DNA of 49,124 nucleotides from Candidatus Kuenenia stuttgartensis. Lineage in GTDB: Bacteria > Planctomycetota > UBA11346. The stretch covers positions 1 to 49,124 of the forward strand of contig CAMCMZ010000024.1 in assembly GCA_945876185.1 (NCBI GenBank), written 5' to 3'. Positions within the stretch are counted from its first letter, which is position 1, and every line of letters starts with the position of its first letter. Positions 8,429-17,250 of this stretch are shown here, one piece after another. The notes below the pieces were generated by a model, which saw only the letters and a program-made list of their open reading frames with translations, was not told where the DNA came from and did not search any database. A program made the position numbers and the translations under genes.

Positions 8429-9979
8429 ATGGCCGATGCCGACCGCACGCAGACCGATGCCGATGCCTACGAGGCAGCCCGTCCCGAATGGCAGCAAAAA
8501 TTCAATGTCTTCTGCGAAAACTGGCTGTTCGCGTTTCTCATTGCGATGGCGGTGCGCCACTTCGTGATCGAACCGTTCCGCATCCCGACCACCTCGATGG
8601 AACCGATGCTGTACGGCGACCCCAGCTTCACCAAGGGTGATCTGGTGGTGGTGGACAAGATCTGGTCGCGCCTCACCGGCCTGCACCGCTGGGACGTGGC
8701 GGTGTTCCAGTTCCCGCTGCCGGAACTGGAAGCACCCAAGGCAGATGCCCGCCCGGCCCTGAATGAAAACGGCGATCGGCTTGACGATCCCCTGCTGCAT
8801 CCGCTCCTGAATCGCAGCTTCGTCAAGCGCATCATCGGCACTCCGGGTGACAAGTTCTACATTTCCGCTGGGAACTATTACGTCCAACAGCCTGATGGAT
8901 CCTTCCAGGTCTGCCGCCGGCCGGCCGCCGTGCAGGAGGTCATGTGGGATCCGGTCTACCGCCACGGGGCACAACCGGGCTACCTGCCGTGGGAGGCGAC
9001 GGCCAAAGCAGTGGTAAAGGCGGAGGGGGGCGCCCTGAAGTTGGATATCCCCGCTGGTGGAAACGTGATGTTCACCCAGCCGCTCATCAACCTCTACCTC
9101 AAGCCGGGCGAGTTCCAGGTCGCCTCTGTATACACCAAGCAGTACCAGGTGCGGCGACTTTCCCAGACCGAACCGGCCTTCGAACTCGACGGCCAGCAGG
9201 GCAACGCCTGGGATGTGGGAAAATGGCTGATCAAACGACTGAATTCCGCCGATCTTGCGGATCTCGACAATGCCCGCTCCAGCGGCCGCAACGCAGATGA
9301 AATCGGCCGGCCGCTCAACGACGTTGGCAATGAGTCGGTCGCTGACCTGCGCTGGACCATGGTGCCAACCGACATTTCCGGCCGCATCGAGTTCCGCTAC
9401 CAGATCGGAACGGAGCGATTCGTGCTGGAATTTTTCCCGGATCGTTGGCGCCTGCTGATCAATGAGGTCGAACGCGATGCGGGGGCCGAATCCCCGCGCC
9501 AGCATCGGTTCGCCCTCGCGCGCGTGGACGATGACGTAGCGCTCGTCCTTGACGGCAAGGAGCGGATCCGGTTGGCGATGCCACCGGTCGCGGTTGTCTC
9601 CCTTCCGGTGACCGTCTCTTGGGCTGGAGAAGGCACCATCGCGTTGGCCAACCTGGAATGCGATCGCGACGTCCACTACTGCGTGCGCGGGTTCCTCCAG
9701 GCCGGTCTACCGGGGTCGAGCTACCTCCAGGACACGCAGGCCCGGGCGCTGATCGCCGGCAAGTCCTATGCCAACATGAGCACCAAGGAACTCGCCTCGC
9801 CCATCGCCGTCAGTCCCGCGACCGCGCAGACCATTCCCGCTGGTTGCTTCCTGATGATGGGTGACAACAGCATGGTGAGCTGGGACTGCCGCAACTGGGG
9901 CTATGTCCCGGCGGAAAATTTCCGTGGCCGGGCCTGGATCGTGGCTTTTCCTTTCCCGCGCTGCCGGGTGATCCGGTGA
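8429..9979 (+). CDS. lepB: Signal peptidase I with large internal insertion
   Basis: The 516-residue product is a membrane-anchored leader peptidase. One N-terminal membrane helix (WLFAFLIAMAVRHFVI) precedes the catalytic Ser S56 (PTTSMEPML). The general-base Lys is K133 (FVKRIIGTPGDKF), and the C-terminal GDN box is at about 478-480 (MMGDNSMVSWDCRNWG). Between residues about 150 and 470 lies an insertion of roughly 300 residues, rich in beta-type sequence (FRYQIGTERFVLEF, ALVLDGKERIRL). The total is far above the usual 200-320. PVC-group signal peptidases often carry such inserts. The start is the ATG giving MADADRTQ. Confidence 0.92.
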   Translation: MADADRTQTDADAYEAARPEWQQKFNVFCENWLFAFLIAMAVRHFVIEPFRIPTTSMEPMLYGDPSFTKGDLVVVDKIWSRLTGLHRWDVAVFQFPLPELEAPKADARPALNENGDRLDDPLLHPLLNRSFVKRIIGTPGDKFYISAGNYYVQQPDGSFQVCRRPAAVQEVMWDPVYRHGAQPGYLPWEATAKAVVKAEGGALKLDIPAGGNVMFTQPLINLYLKPGEFQVASVYTKQYQVRRLSQTEPAFELDGQQGNAWDVGKWLIKRLNSADLADLDNARSSGRNADEIGRPLNDVGNESVADLRWTMVPTDISGRIEFRYQIGTERFVLEFFPDRWRLLINEVERDAGAESPRQHRFALARVDDDVALVLDGKERIRLAMPPVAVVSLPVTVSWAGEGTIALANLECDRDVHYCVRGFLQAGLPGSSYLQDTQARALIAGKSYANMSTKELASPIAVSPATAQTIPAGCFLMMGDNSMVSWDCRNWGYVPAENFRGRAWIVAFPFPRCRVIR

Positions 9980-10406
9980 ATGCAACCGAAGGCAGGGGCC
10001 AGACGGAAGGTCACCAGTCGCGTTTCAGCCCAGGAACCGACGAGTTGTCCACACTTGCGGCTCAACCGTGGAACACCTGGCCTAATGTGAACATCTCCGT
10101 AACGACTGATGAATGTCCCGTGAATAATTTCCTAAATCATTACTGTTATTATGCTTGTTAGGTGCGATCCAACCCAGTCAAGGCACCTGCCTGGGCTGTC
10201 ACCGAGTCGGAATGGCGTCCATCCCTTGACCTTATCCACATTTCTGACCCAACCTGAGTATTTTTCCAGAAGCACCGCCAATCCGATCGGCTTTCGCCTA
10301 GGGAAATGCTACGGTCATCGCAAAATTTCTATCCTGGTTGGTGCCATGGTCTGGCTGTATCGGCGACCGGATCGGCGACTTTATCGGCAAAGAGAGGAAT
10401 GCGACC
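9980..10406. other. Intergenic, comparatively AT-rich
   Basis: No coding signature is seen. Bases 10080-10160 are AT-rich for this genome. A perfect DnaA-box word (ttatccaca, 10232-10240) and a one-mismatch copy (ttgtccaca, 10045-10053) occur, too few to call an origin. A Shine-Dalgarno-like agagagga sits just before the lptB start. Confidence 0.4.
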
Positions 10407-11132
10407 ATGCCTGAGCCGTTGTTCCTCGTCGATGGTCTGACCAAGCGCTTTGGCAGTCGCACCGTGGTGTCGAACTTCGCCATGGAAGTCCAACCGGCTG
10501 AAATCGTCGGCCTGCTCGGGGCCAACGGCGCGGGAAAGAGCACGACCTTCCGGATGATCGTCGGCCTGTACCGGCCTGACGGCGGCACCATCCGCCTCTG
10601 CGGCCAGGACATCGCCGGTCTGCCGATGTACGCCCGCGCCCGCCTGGGGCTGGGCTACCTCGCACAGGAACCGACGATTTTCGCACACCTGTCGGTTGCC
10701 GACAACGTGCGGATCATCCTGGAAGAACATTATCCCAAGGAACAGCACGAGGTCCGGCTCAAGAACCTGCTCAGCGAACTCGGCCTGAGCCACCTGCGTG
10801 AGAACAAGGCCGCCGGCCTGTCCGGCGGTGAACGCCGCCGGCTGGAGATCACCCGCGCCCTGGTGGTACAACCGAAACTCGTCTTCTTCGACGAACCCTT
10901 CGCCGGCGTTGATCCCAAGAGCCGAGGCGACATCGCGGCCATCATCCATGAACTGCGCCGGCGTGGCGTCGCCGTGCTGATCACCGACCACCACGCCGAA
11001 GCCATCCTCCGCCTGGTCGACCGTTTGTACGTCATGGACGCCGGTCAGCGCATCGCCGCCGGCACACCAGCGGAAATCGTCGCGGACCAGCTCGTGCGCG
11101 AACGGTACCTGGGCCGCGATTTCAGTCTTTGA
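10407..11132 (+). CDS. lptB: LPS export ABC transporter ATPase LptB
   Basis: The 241-residue product is an ABC ATPase. It has Walker A (GANGAGKST), Q-loop (YLAQEPTIFAHLSV), signature LSGGERRR, Walker B (LVFFDEPFAGVDP) and switch His (ITDHHAE). The pairing 'DEPFAGVDP' with 'LGLGYLAQEPTIF' is characteristic of LptB, the motor that extracts lipopolysaccharide with LptFG. This supports a Gram-negative cell envelope. The ATG at 10407 follows a good AGAGAGGA site; the open frame starts earlier at a TTG but that part lacks similarity. No lptA/C/F/G are nearby. Confidence 0.93.
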   Translation: MPEPLFLVDGLTKRFGSRTVVSNFAMEVQPAEIVGLLGANGAGKSTTFRMIVGLYRPDGGTIRLCGQDIAGLPMYARARLGLGYLAQEPTIFAHLSVADNVRIILEEHYPKEQHEVRLKNLLSELGLSHLRENKAAGLSGGERRRLEITRALVVQPKLVFFDEPFAGVDPKSRGDIAAIIHELRRRGVAVLITDHHAEAILRLVDRLYVMDAGQRIAAGTPAEIVADQLVRERYLGRDFSL

Positions 11133-11202
11133 CGCGAACGCCGGCTTGACCATCCTGAGTCCTCGCCCAGGATGCCGCCGCCGCAGCTGGAACAGATCGG
11201 TT

Positions 11203-11292
11203 GGAGACTTGGGTGAGTGGTTTAAACCAGGGCATTGCTAATGCCCCGTGCGGTGTAAAGCCGCACCCTGGGTTCGAATCCCAGAGTCTCCG
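11203..11292 (+). tRNA. tRNA-Ser (GCU)
   Basis: This class II tRNA has acceptor ggagact/agtctcc, anticodon stem gggca/tgccc around ttgctaa (anticodon GCU), a long variable arm and the T loop gttcgaatc. The discriminator is G and CCA is encoded (11293-11295). Confidence 0.95.
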
Positions 11293-11296
11293 CCAG

Positions 11297-11335
11297 AACA
11301 CAAAGACGCCGACCAAAGGTCGGCGTCTTTGTGTT
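11297..11335 (+). terminator. Strong terminator hairpin after tRNA-Ser
   Basis: A perfect 18-bp stem (aacacaaagacgccgacc / ggtcggcgtctttgtgtt) with loop aaa starts one base after the CCA end. The A-rich 5' and T-rich 3' flanks lie inside the stem. Confidence 0.85.
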
Positions 11336-11416
11336 GGAAGAGTCTTCCACGACCCGCCGTCCTCGCCGACTCGGACGCGTTCGCGCGACCGAGCTCCCCA
11401 CTGGAACGCTTGCGGC

Positions 11417-11440
11417 TGGGACCGCCGGTTTTTAACCGGC
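11417..11440 (+). repeat. REP-like hairpin (GCCGGTTTTTAACCGGC type)
   Basis: tgggaccgccggtttttaac followed by cggc is one copy of a family also found at 34089-34114, 34161-34186 (inverted) and 48950-48975 (inverted). It lies in the 380-bp gap between tRNA-Ser and copy D. The rest of the gap holds nothing I recognise except a short direct repeat of aatacacag near 11555. Confidence 0.75.
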
Positions 11441-11676
11441 CGCTGGTCTTGAGGCCATTTGGCCATACCGGAAGGCGGCTCCGGAGACTCGATTATCACT
11501 GCAATCCCTTGTGTATTCCTTCTAGCAGCTGAAGGTCGCATTCCCTCCAAAGAAATACACAGAAATACACAATATACATTATCGGACATGATGTTGGATG
11601 GGGCTTCCCAGGCATGCTCAGCGACCAGCCCCGTATACGGGCAGACCCCATCTACCCAACCCCAGATAGTTCGCGG

Positions 11677-11782
11677 AAAAATCGCAAGTGCGCCCCAGAT
11701 GCAAGGCGGGAGGGAGGAAGGAGTTGGGCAGCGCCCAATGACTGACGACCAACGCAGCAGGTGGGGTGCAATTGTGATTTTT
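11677..11782 (-). repeat. Copy D of the stop-adjacent nested hairpin repeat, short form
   Basis: This 106-bp copy ends 4 bp from the stop of the minus-strand membrane-protein gene. In the gene's sense it reads aaaaatcacaattgcacccc, the conserved gcgttggtcgtcagtca, the central hairpin ttgggc-gct-gcccaa, the pyrimidine tract and a 3' arm ending gcgattttt. Confidence 0.9.
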
Positions 11783-11786
11783 AGGT

Positions 11787-12683
11787 TCACCGCTTCGAAT
11801 GCGCGAAGAACCGATCCTGGCCGCTGGGGTTCTTGGGCGGCGACAACTGGCGTTGCAGGGATTCGACAAGTCGAACGCGTTCACCGTCCAGATGCTCGAA
11901 GCGGAGGACCGCGCCGATGCGTTCCAGCGCCTCCATGGCTTCGCCGTGTTCCATGAAGCCGGTCCTGGGCAGGCCATCCGCGCCGGATTTCATCAGGGTG
12001 ACGACGGCTTCTTCACCGGCCTCGACATCCATGGGTAGGAGCACGATCCGATCCTTCCACGCCCGCAGGAAGGCGACGGTGAACCGCGGGACGGCCATCA
12101 GAACCTTCAGCACCAGATGACGAACCACGACCGATGTCGGAGCATTGGCTGCCGGTGCTGCGGGTTCAGGGGCGAGCGGTTCGCTGGGGAGCGTCACCGT
12201 GGTCGGTAGACCCCAAGCAGTCCGGCGTAGGGCGTCAGCGACCTGTCCGCGCGCATGGAGACGCCAGGTGGCGACGGCGAGGGCGATCACGGCACCCGCC
12301 GCGAGCACGTTCGTGATCACGGCGGAACTGGTGAAGATCGCGGCGATCCAGAAGATCAGGTTCCACGCCACGACCCAGCACAAGAAGGCGATCAGGCCGT
12401 TGAACCACGCAAAACCATGCTGATTCTCATTGTAGATGACGATCTGATCGGCGAATTGGTAGAGCGAAGCAGAAGGTGCCGTGCCTAGTGATCGCCCAGA
12501 ACCTGGCCGTGCTCTGGCGCCGATCGCGGTCGCCTGGGTGACGCTGGAAGTCGCCGGAGCTTGATCAGAACGGTTCACGGCCGTGGCCTGGGTTGCGCTA
12601 TCCGTCGGCGTCGGCCCAGAAGCCATGGGACTGCGCGCCGACTTCGGGCGATCCTCGCCCATGTCGATTTCATACTCGACCAT
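11787..12683 (-). CDS. Membrane protein of unknown function, two helices
   Basis: The 298-residue product starts at an ATG preceded by an excellent GAAGGAG site. Residues 1-75 are polar and Ala/Ser/Thr rich. Two hydrophobic helices follow (FNGLIAFLCWVVAWNLIFW and ITNVLAAGAVIALAVATW), then a Pro/Ala linker. The cytoplasmic-looking C-terminal region (FEHLDGERVRLVESLQRQL) has no recognised domain. Copy D abuts its stop. No function is proposed. Confidence 0.75.
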   Translation of the reverse strand: MVEYEIDMGEDRPKSARSPMASGPTPTDSATQATAVNRSDQAPATSSVTQATAIGARARPGSGRSLGTAPSASLYQFADQIVIYNENQHGFAWFNGLIAFLCWVVAWNLIFWIAAIFTSSAVITNVLAAGAVIALAVATWRLHARGQVADALRRTAWGLPTTVTLPSEPLAPEPAAPAANAPTSVVVRHLVLKVLMAVPRFTVAFLRAWKDRIVLLPMDVEAGEEAVVTLMKSGADGLPRTGFMEHGEAMEALERIGAVLRFEHLDGERVRLVESLQRQLSPPKNPSGQDRFFAHSKR

Positions 12684-12887
12684 CGCGGTGCTCCTTCGGG
12701 GGCGGATCGTGCGGGAAAAACCAAGGGGACAAGCAGACCAACGTCGGCCGGATGCCGGCGTGTCGCGCTGACCCTTGCAGCCCCCCTCCCGGCTGCCGCA
12801 GGACTGATCTGCATCCGGTTGCAATCCCACGGTGCCGATCACAACCCGCCATGCCGTTCATCACCCAACCTTACGGAGCCACCCACC

Positions 12888-13382
12888 ATGCTCGGCAAGC
12901 AATACCTCCTCGATTCCTTCCGCCACGAAACCGCCTGCATCAAGCATCTGGCGACCAAGCTCGATGCGGATCGCCTCGACTATCGGCCGACCCCGGCCCA
13001 GCGTTCGACACTGGAATTGCTGCGCTACCTCGCGGTCACCGCGATCGGCCCGGTGCGCTTCCATCTGGACGGCACCTGGGACTTCTGGGAGGCGCGCGAG
13101 AAGGAACTGGGAACCTTGACCCTGTCCGGTTTCGCCGCCGCGATGGACCGGCAGCAGGCCGAGATCGAGGCCATCCTCAACGCCTCATCCGACCACGACC
13201 TGGCGACACGCGAGGTCAAGGACTGGTTCGGCAACACCCTGACTCTCGACCAGGCGTTCGTCGGATTCTCACTGAAATTCCTCATCGCCTACAAGATGCA
13301 GCTCTTTCTTTACGCGAAAAGTGTCGGTGCGCAGATCAGCTCGCCCAACCTCTGGCGCGGAATGGACGCACCGCCCAAGTGA
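12888..13382 (+). CDS. DinB-fold four-helix protein
   Basis: The 164-residue product resembles the DinB/YfiT-like superfamily in length and in the helical pattern starting LLDSFRHETACIKHLATKL. The metal-binding His triad typical of the family is not clear; His14 and His19 are near the start. Such proteins are metal-dependent thiol-transferase or stress-related enzymes, but the substrate is unknown. The start follows a TACGGAG site 10 bases upstream. Copy E begins 2 bp after its stop. Confidence 0.65.
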   Translation: MLGKQYLLDSFRHETACIKHLATKLDADRLDYRPTPAQRSTLELLRYLAVTAIGPVRFHLDGTWDFWEAREKELGTLTLSGFAAAMDRQQAEIEAILNASSDHDLATREVKDWFGNTLTLDQAFVGFSLKFLIAYKMQLFLYAKSVGAQISSPNLWRGMDAPPK

Positions 13383-13384
13383 TC

Positions 13385-13479
13385 AAAAAATCGCAATTGC
13401 ACCCCACCTGCTGCGTTGGTCGTCAGTTGTACTTGTCAGGACGGGTGATTGTCGCCGCCCCCGAACGATCCTGGTTCGG
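13385..13479 (+). repeat. Copy E of the nested hairpin repeat, truncated long form
   Basis: The 5' arm (aaaaaatcgcaattgcaccc) and the conserved gcgttggtcgtcag are intact. The inner module then begins (gtcaggacgggtg at 13435), with the cgaacgatcctgg segment shared with copies B and F. The copy stops there, so the 3' half is missing. Confidence 0.85.
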
Positions 13480-13489
13480 ATAGTGCAGA

Positions 13490-13534
13490 AAACCTACGAC
13501 CGCCGAGCCATGACAGGTCGGCGGTCGCAGGTTT
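13490..13534 (-). terminator. Intrinsic terminator of the aldolase gene
   Basis: On the minus strand a 17-bp stem (aaacctgcgaccgccga / tcggcggtcgtaggttt, one mismatch) with an 11-base loop is followed by a short T run (ttttct). It lies 44 bp after the aldolase stop. Confidence 0.8.
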
Positions 13535-13577
13535 ATAGCAGCAGGCAATCCGGCGCGCAGGCCGGATGGTTGAAGGC

Positions 13578-14702
13578 TCAGTGCCCCATCGCGGAGGCCT
13601 TGCCTCCTTTGCCCTTCTCACCCTTCCACTTCGCGTCGGGCTTGGCGTTGTCGCCGTACTTGCCGGCGGCGTAGTCGGCGGCCATCTGCGACAGCGACAC
13701 GATGGGCACGCCAGCGGCCTTGCCGGCCTGGCCGAACTGGTTCATGCGCTCCTCGCAGATCTTCTGCATGGCGGCGCGGGCCGGGGTCAGGTAGTCGCGG
13801 GGGTCGAATTTCTCGGGCGCAGTGACGAAGACCTTGCGGATGGCGGCGGTGATCGCGAGGCGGTTGTCGGTGTCGACGTTGATCTTGCGCACGCCGCTGC
13901 GGATGCCGCGCTGGATCTCTTCGACCGGCACGCCGTAGGTCTCTTTCATCTTGCCGCCGTACTGGTTGATCTCGTCGATCAGGTTCTTGGGCACCGATGA
14001 CGACCCGTGCATGACCAGGTGGCAGTTCGGGATCTTGGTGTGGATCTCTTCGATGCGCTTGATGGCGAGGACGTCGCCGGTCGGCTTCTTGGAGAACTTG
14101 TAGGCGCCGTGGCTGGTGCCCATGGCGACGGCCAGGGCGTCGATGCCGGTGCGCTTGACGAAGTCGACGGCCTGGTCGGGATCGGTGAGGAGCTGGTCCA
14201 TGCTCAGCTTGCCCTCGGCGCCGTGGCCGTCCTCCTTTTCGCCCTCGCCGTGTTCAAGCGAGCCGAGGCAGCCGAGTTCACCCTCGACCGACACGCCGAA
14301 GCTGTGCGCGAGGTTCACAACCTCGCGAGTCACCGCGACGTTGTACTCATAGCTGGCCGGGGTCTTGCCGTCGTCTTCGAGCGAGCCATCCATCATCACC
14401 GAGGTGAAACCCATGCGGATGGCGCTGATACAGGTGTCAGGCGCGTTGCCGTGGTCCTGGTGCATGACGATGGGCAGTTCCGGGTAGAGCTCCGCCGCAG
14501 CCTGCATGAGATTGCGCAGGAAGATGTCGTTGGTGAACTTGCGCGCACCGCGGCTGGCCTGGACGATGACCGGCGACTTGGTGGCGCGGGCGGCCTCCAT
14601 GATCGCCTGGATCTGTTCCATGTCGTTGACGTTGAGGGCGCAGACGCCGTAGCCGTTGGCGGCGGCGTGGTCGAGCAGGGGACGCAGGGGAATGAGGGGC
14701 AT
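13578..14702 (-). CDS. fba: Class II fructose-bisphosphate aldolase
   Basis: The 374-residue product cleaves fructose-1,6-bisphosphate to dihydroxyacetone phosphate and glyceraldehyde-3-phosphate. Zinc-ligand segments are visible: [28 protein letters not shown] and [10 protein letters not shown]. The GSSSVP and NVDTDNRL segments fit the phosphate-binding region of the long class IIB aldolases. The C-terminus ends in a Lys/Gly/Ala tail ([16 protein letters not shown]). The ATG is preceded by CGGAG. The gene is monocistronic, with its own terminator downstream. Confidence 0.95.
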   Translation of the reverse strand: MPLIPLRPLLDHAAANGYGVCALNVNDMEQIQAIMEAARATKSPVIVQASRGARKFTNDIFLRNLMQAAAELYPELPIVMHQDHGNAPDTCISAIRMGFTSVMMDGSLEDDGKTPASYEYNVAVTREVVNLAHSFGVSVEGELGCLGSLEHGEGEKEDGHGAEGKLSMDQLLTDPDQAVDFVKRTGIDALAVAMGTSHGAYKFSKKPTGDVLAIKRIEEIHTKIPNCHLVMHGSSSVPKNLIDEINQYGGKMKETYGVPVEEIQRGIRSGVRKINVDTDNRLAITAAIRKVFVTAPEKFDPRDYLTPARAAMQKICEERMNQFGQAGKAAGVPIVSLSQMAADYAAGKYGDNAKPDAKWKGEKGKGGKASAMGH

Positions 14703-14904
14703 GGTGGCTCCGGTGGGTTGGTGAGTTGCGGCCTGCCGCGCGCGGACGCAGCAGGCATGGGATAGAACGGCGCGCAGTGTCCCATCCGAACCCCACGGTC
14801 AAGGTGGTCTGAAGCAGCTATGCCCAAGCGAGTGGACCCATGCGCTGGCGGGCGCATCGCTGTGGCTCGCATGCGTCGGGCGCTTGCCGCCACGCCGCAT
14901 CGGA

Positions 14905-14983
14905 TCAGCGCCGATCCCACCACGCCGCTGTCTCCTGCTGGCGGTTGCCCCAAAGTCCGCCTCAGCGCCGATCCCACCACGCC
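14905..14983. repeat. 22-bp direct repeat overlapping the 3' end of the GldG-like gene
   Basis: The same 22 bases (tcagcgccgatcccaccacg plus cc) occur at 14905-14926 and 14962-14983. The second copy contains the stop and last codons of the GldG-like gene, so the first is a duplicated gene end. The rest of 14703-14961 shows no gene. Confidence 0.75.
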
Positions 14984-16521
14984 AGCATGGCCACCCCCAA
15001 GAAGATACAGGGCACGAGGACGAGCAGGATGCCGACGATGGTAAGGCCACGGTTGGTACAGCGGACCTGGAAGGCGGCGGTTTCGGCCTCGGGGATGGCG
15101 GTCGCGCCGCTGCGCCGCAGGAGCCAGGTCGCGGATTCGCTGAGAAACTGGCTGTTGGCGAAGCTGCGCTGGGCGAGCACCAGGTTACTCGCCGCCTGCC
15201 GGCTGCCGACCACCACCAACCGGCCACCATCGGGTCGCGCTGCCTGGGCGCTGTCCTGGGCCTGCTGATAGATAACCGCCACGGCGCAGGCGAAGGCGTC
15301 GCCCTCGGTCTGTCCTTGCTGCGGTTTGAGCACCTCGTTCCAAGCCTGAATCCAGGCGTCGCCGGGACGGGTTGCCGCCAACCGCGCCACAGCGAACGGC
15401 GGGACGCCGGCAATGGCAAACCGCTTGGCCAATCCGGGGAAGACGGCTTCATGCTTGGCGAGGTCGAAAGCGACGACCTGCGCCGTGCGCGGCAGAAGCA
15501 GACTGCGCCCGCCAGCGGCGAGGGCGCGGGTGATCTCCTGCTGGTCATTCAGGCATTCGCTGCCTGCCAGCAGCAGATGATCCTCCTGGCCGCCTAGATG
15601 GTTGGCCATGCTGCGCAAAACGCCGTTGGGGACGAGCTTCGCCTGCGCATCGTCGACCCACGCGACGCCTCGCCGTTCGATCACGTCCTGCGGCACGCCA
15701 GCTCCGCCCAGCACGCCGCGCCGTCGCAGCCAGGCGGTGAGGTCGGCCGGGGCACGATCGTCCGCCAGCACCAGCGCTGAACCGCCATCGTGGAGGTGAC
15801 GTTCAAGGTCGGCGACATCGCGTGCGCCCAGCGGCGCGGTCGGCCCCGGCACGATCACCAGGGCGTCGGCGGGAAAGCTGCCCGGTCGCGCAGCGTCGAC
15901 CAGGGCCAGTTGGAATCCCGACAATTCCAAGTCGCGCAGCGCCAAGTCGCAACCGTCATCGCGCCCCCCTCCTGGCCGTAGTTCGCCGTGCCCTTGCAGC
16001 ACCACTGCCAACGGCGGCCGGGGATCGGCCAGGGCGACCAGGGCGCCGCCGACCTCGCGTTGCAGGCGACGGCGCAACAGGGCGTGGACGTTGATGCGGA
16101 AGGCCCGCTTGCCCCGGGTCAGGTAGAGCGCCGGCGCGTCCACCGCGCCATGGTCGGTCTCGAAGGCTGCCTTCAGCGGTTGTTGCAGTTCCGGATCGAT
16201 GCGGCGGTAGCGCAGCTGCGCAGAAAGCCCGGCGATGCGCTGGAGCGCGGTTTCGATGTCTTCCAGTCCGCCGGCATAGTCGTTGCCCCAGAACGCGGTG
16301 ATGGTCACGGCCTCGGTCTGCGCCTCGACCAGGGTCGCCAGGGCGGGATCGATGCTGAACCGCCGGTCGGCGCTGAGATCCGCCGTGAGTTTGGCGCGAT
16401 CAGCGGCGGCGGTGACGATCACGGCCGCCAGCAGCGCCAACACGGTGCCTCCGCCGACCACCCCGAGCCGGCGCAGGGCCGATGGGCGGCCCGGATCCTT
16501 GGTTGATCCCGTGACGCTCAT
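14962..16521 (-). CDS. GldG-like ABC transporter auxiliary protein
   Basis: The 519-residue product has an N-terminal membrane helix (VVGGGTVLALLAAVIVTAAA), a large extracytoplasmic GldG/ABC_transp_aux-type region and a C-terminal helix (IVGILLVLVPCIFLGVAML) with a short tail. 'ALVIVPGPTAPLGARDVADL' with the following 'GGSALVLADD' is characteristic of this family. It overlaps the permease stop by 4 bp (ATGA). GldFG-type systems are linked to gliding in Bacteroidota but are common in PVC bacteria, where the role is unknown. The usual ATPase gene is missing next to it. Confidence 0.8.
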   Translation of the reverse strand: MSVTGSTKDPGRPSALRRLGVVGGGTVLALLAAVIVTAAADRAKLTADLSADRRFSIDPALATLVEAQTEAVTITAFWGNDYAGGLEDIETALQRIAGLSAQLRYRRIDPELQQPLKAAFETDHGAVDAPALYLTRGKRAFRINVHALLRRRLQREVGGALVALADPRPPLAVVLQGHGELRPGGGRDDGCDLALRDLELSGFQLALVDAARPGSFPADALVIVPGPTAPLGARDVADLERHLHDGGSALVLADDRAPADLTAWLRRRGVLGGAGVPQDVIERRGVAWVDDAQAKLVPNGVLRSMANHLGGQEDHLLLAGSECLNDQQEITRALAAGGRSLLLPRTAQVVAFDLAKHEAVFPGLAKRFAIAGVPPFAVARLAATRPGDAWIQAWNEVLKPQQGQTEGDAFACAVAVIYQQAQDSAQAARPDGGRLVVVGSRQAASNLVLAQRSFANSQFLSESATWLLRRSGATAIPEAETAAFQVRCTNRGLTIVGILLVLVPCIFLGVAMLAWWDRR

Positions 16522-17246
16522 CCGTGGATCCGCTTCGCGCGCAAAACGCCATGGGCCAGGGCGCAGCCGGCCACCGCCAAACCCAGGAAATAGCAGCAGT
16601 TTCCGGCATCGACAATGCCGCGCAGGAACGGCGTCAGACGCGGCGTCCAACCGATCGCGCGCGCGACCGGCCCAAGGAACTGGTCGCCCTCGCCGAGACC
16701 GACCAGGGTCAGCACCGCCAGGATGCCGAAGGTCAGCACGTAGGCCGCGATCGGCGTGTCGACCAGTAGGGACATCCACACCCCGATGCCCGCGCACGCC
16801 GCCGCCGCCAGGACCAGCCCGAGGTAACCAGCGGCAAGCTGGGGACCGCCAAGCTCGCTGATGAACGCCAGGATCACCGGCTGCGGCAGGGTCGCCGCGA
16901 TCATCGCCACCAGGGTCAGCCAGGCGGCCAGGAATTTGCCGATGACCAGATCGATCTCGCGCACCGGCACGGTCAACAGCAACTGCATCGTGCCCTGGGC
17001 GCGCTCGCCGGCGAAGCTCGCCATGGTCACCGCCGGCGCGAGCAGGACGAGCAGGAACGCACCCGACCACAGCGCCGTGACGTAGAGCGGCACATCGCTG
17101 CCTGCCGTCCCGGCGAACTGGTACAGGCTGAACGCGAAGACGGTGTTCACCACCAGCGTCCACCCCGCCAACACCAGCCACGCAGCCGGGGCGGTGAACG
17201 ACGCCAGCAGATCACGGCGGGCGATGGCGAGTCCGGCGCTCAACAT
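16518..17246 (-). CDS. GldF-like ABC-2 family permease
   Basis: The 242-residue product has six hydrophobic segments (for example AWLVLAGWTLVVNTVFAFSL and AYVLTFGILAVLTLVGL). FAGERAQGTMQLLLTVPV is the motif found after helix two in ABC-2/GldF permeases. It starts 4 bp after the ribE stop and overlaps the GldG-like gene, forming a ribE-gldF-gldG operon. An ABC ATPase partner would be expected before it, but riboflavin synthase occupies that place. Confidence 0.85.
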   Translation of the reverse strand: MLSAGLAIARRDLLASFTAPAAWLVLAGWTLVVNTVFAFSLYQFAGTAGSDVPLYVTALWSGAFLLVLLAPAVTMASFAGERAQGTMQLLLTVPVREIDLVIGKFLAAWLTLVAMIAATLPQPVILAFISELGGPQLAAGYLGLVLAAAACAGIGVWMSLLVDTPIAAYVLTFGILAVLTLVGLGEGDQFLGPVARAIGWTPRLTPFLRGIVDAGNCCYFLGLAVAGCALAHGVLRAKRIHG

Positions 17247-17250
17247 CGCA

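Noticed and set aside
10045-10240. Two DnaA-box-like words upstream of lptB, possible origin
   Set aside because: Only one perfect and one imperfect box are present, with no dnaA/dnaN nearby and no cluster.
9976-10414. Two short plus-strand frames between lepB and lptB
   Set aside because: They are short, have no recognised motifs and lie in AT-richer DNA that probably holds promoters.
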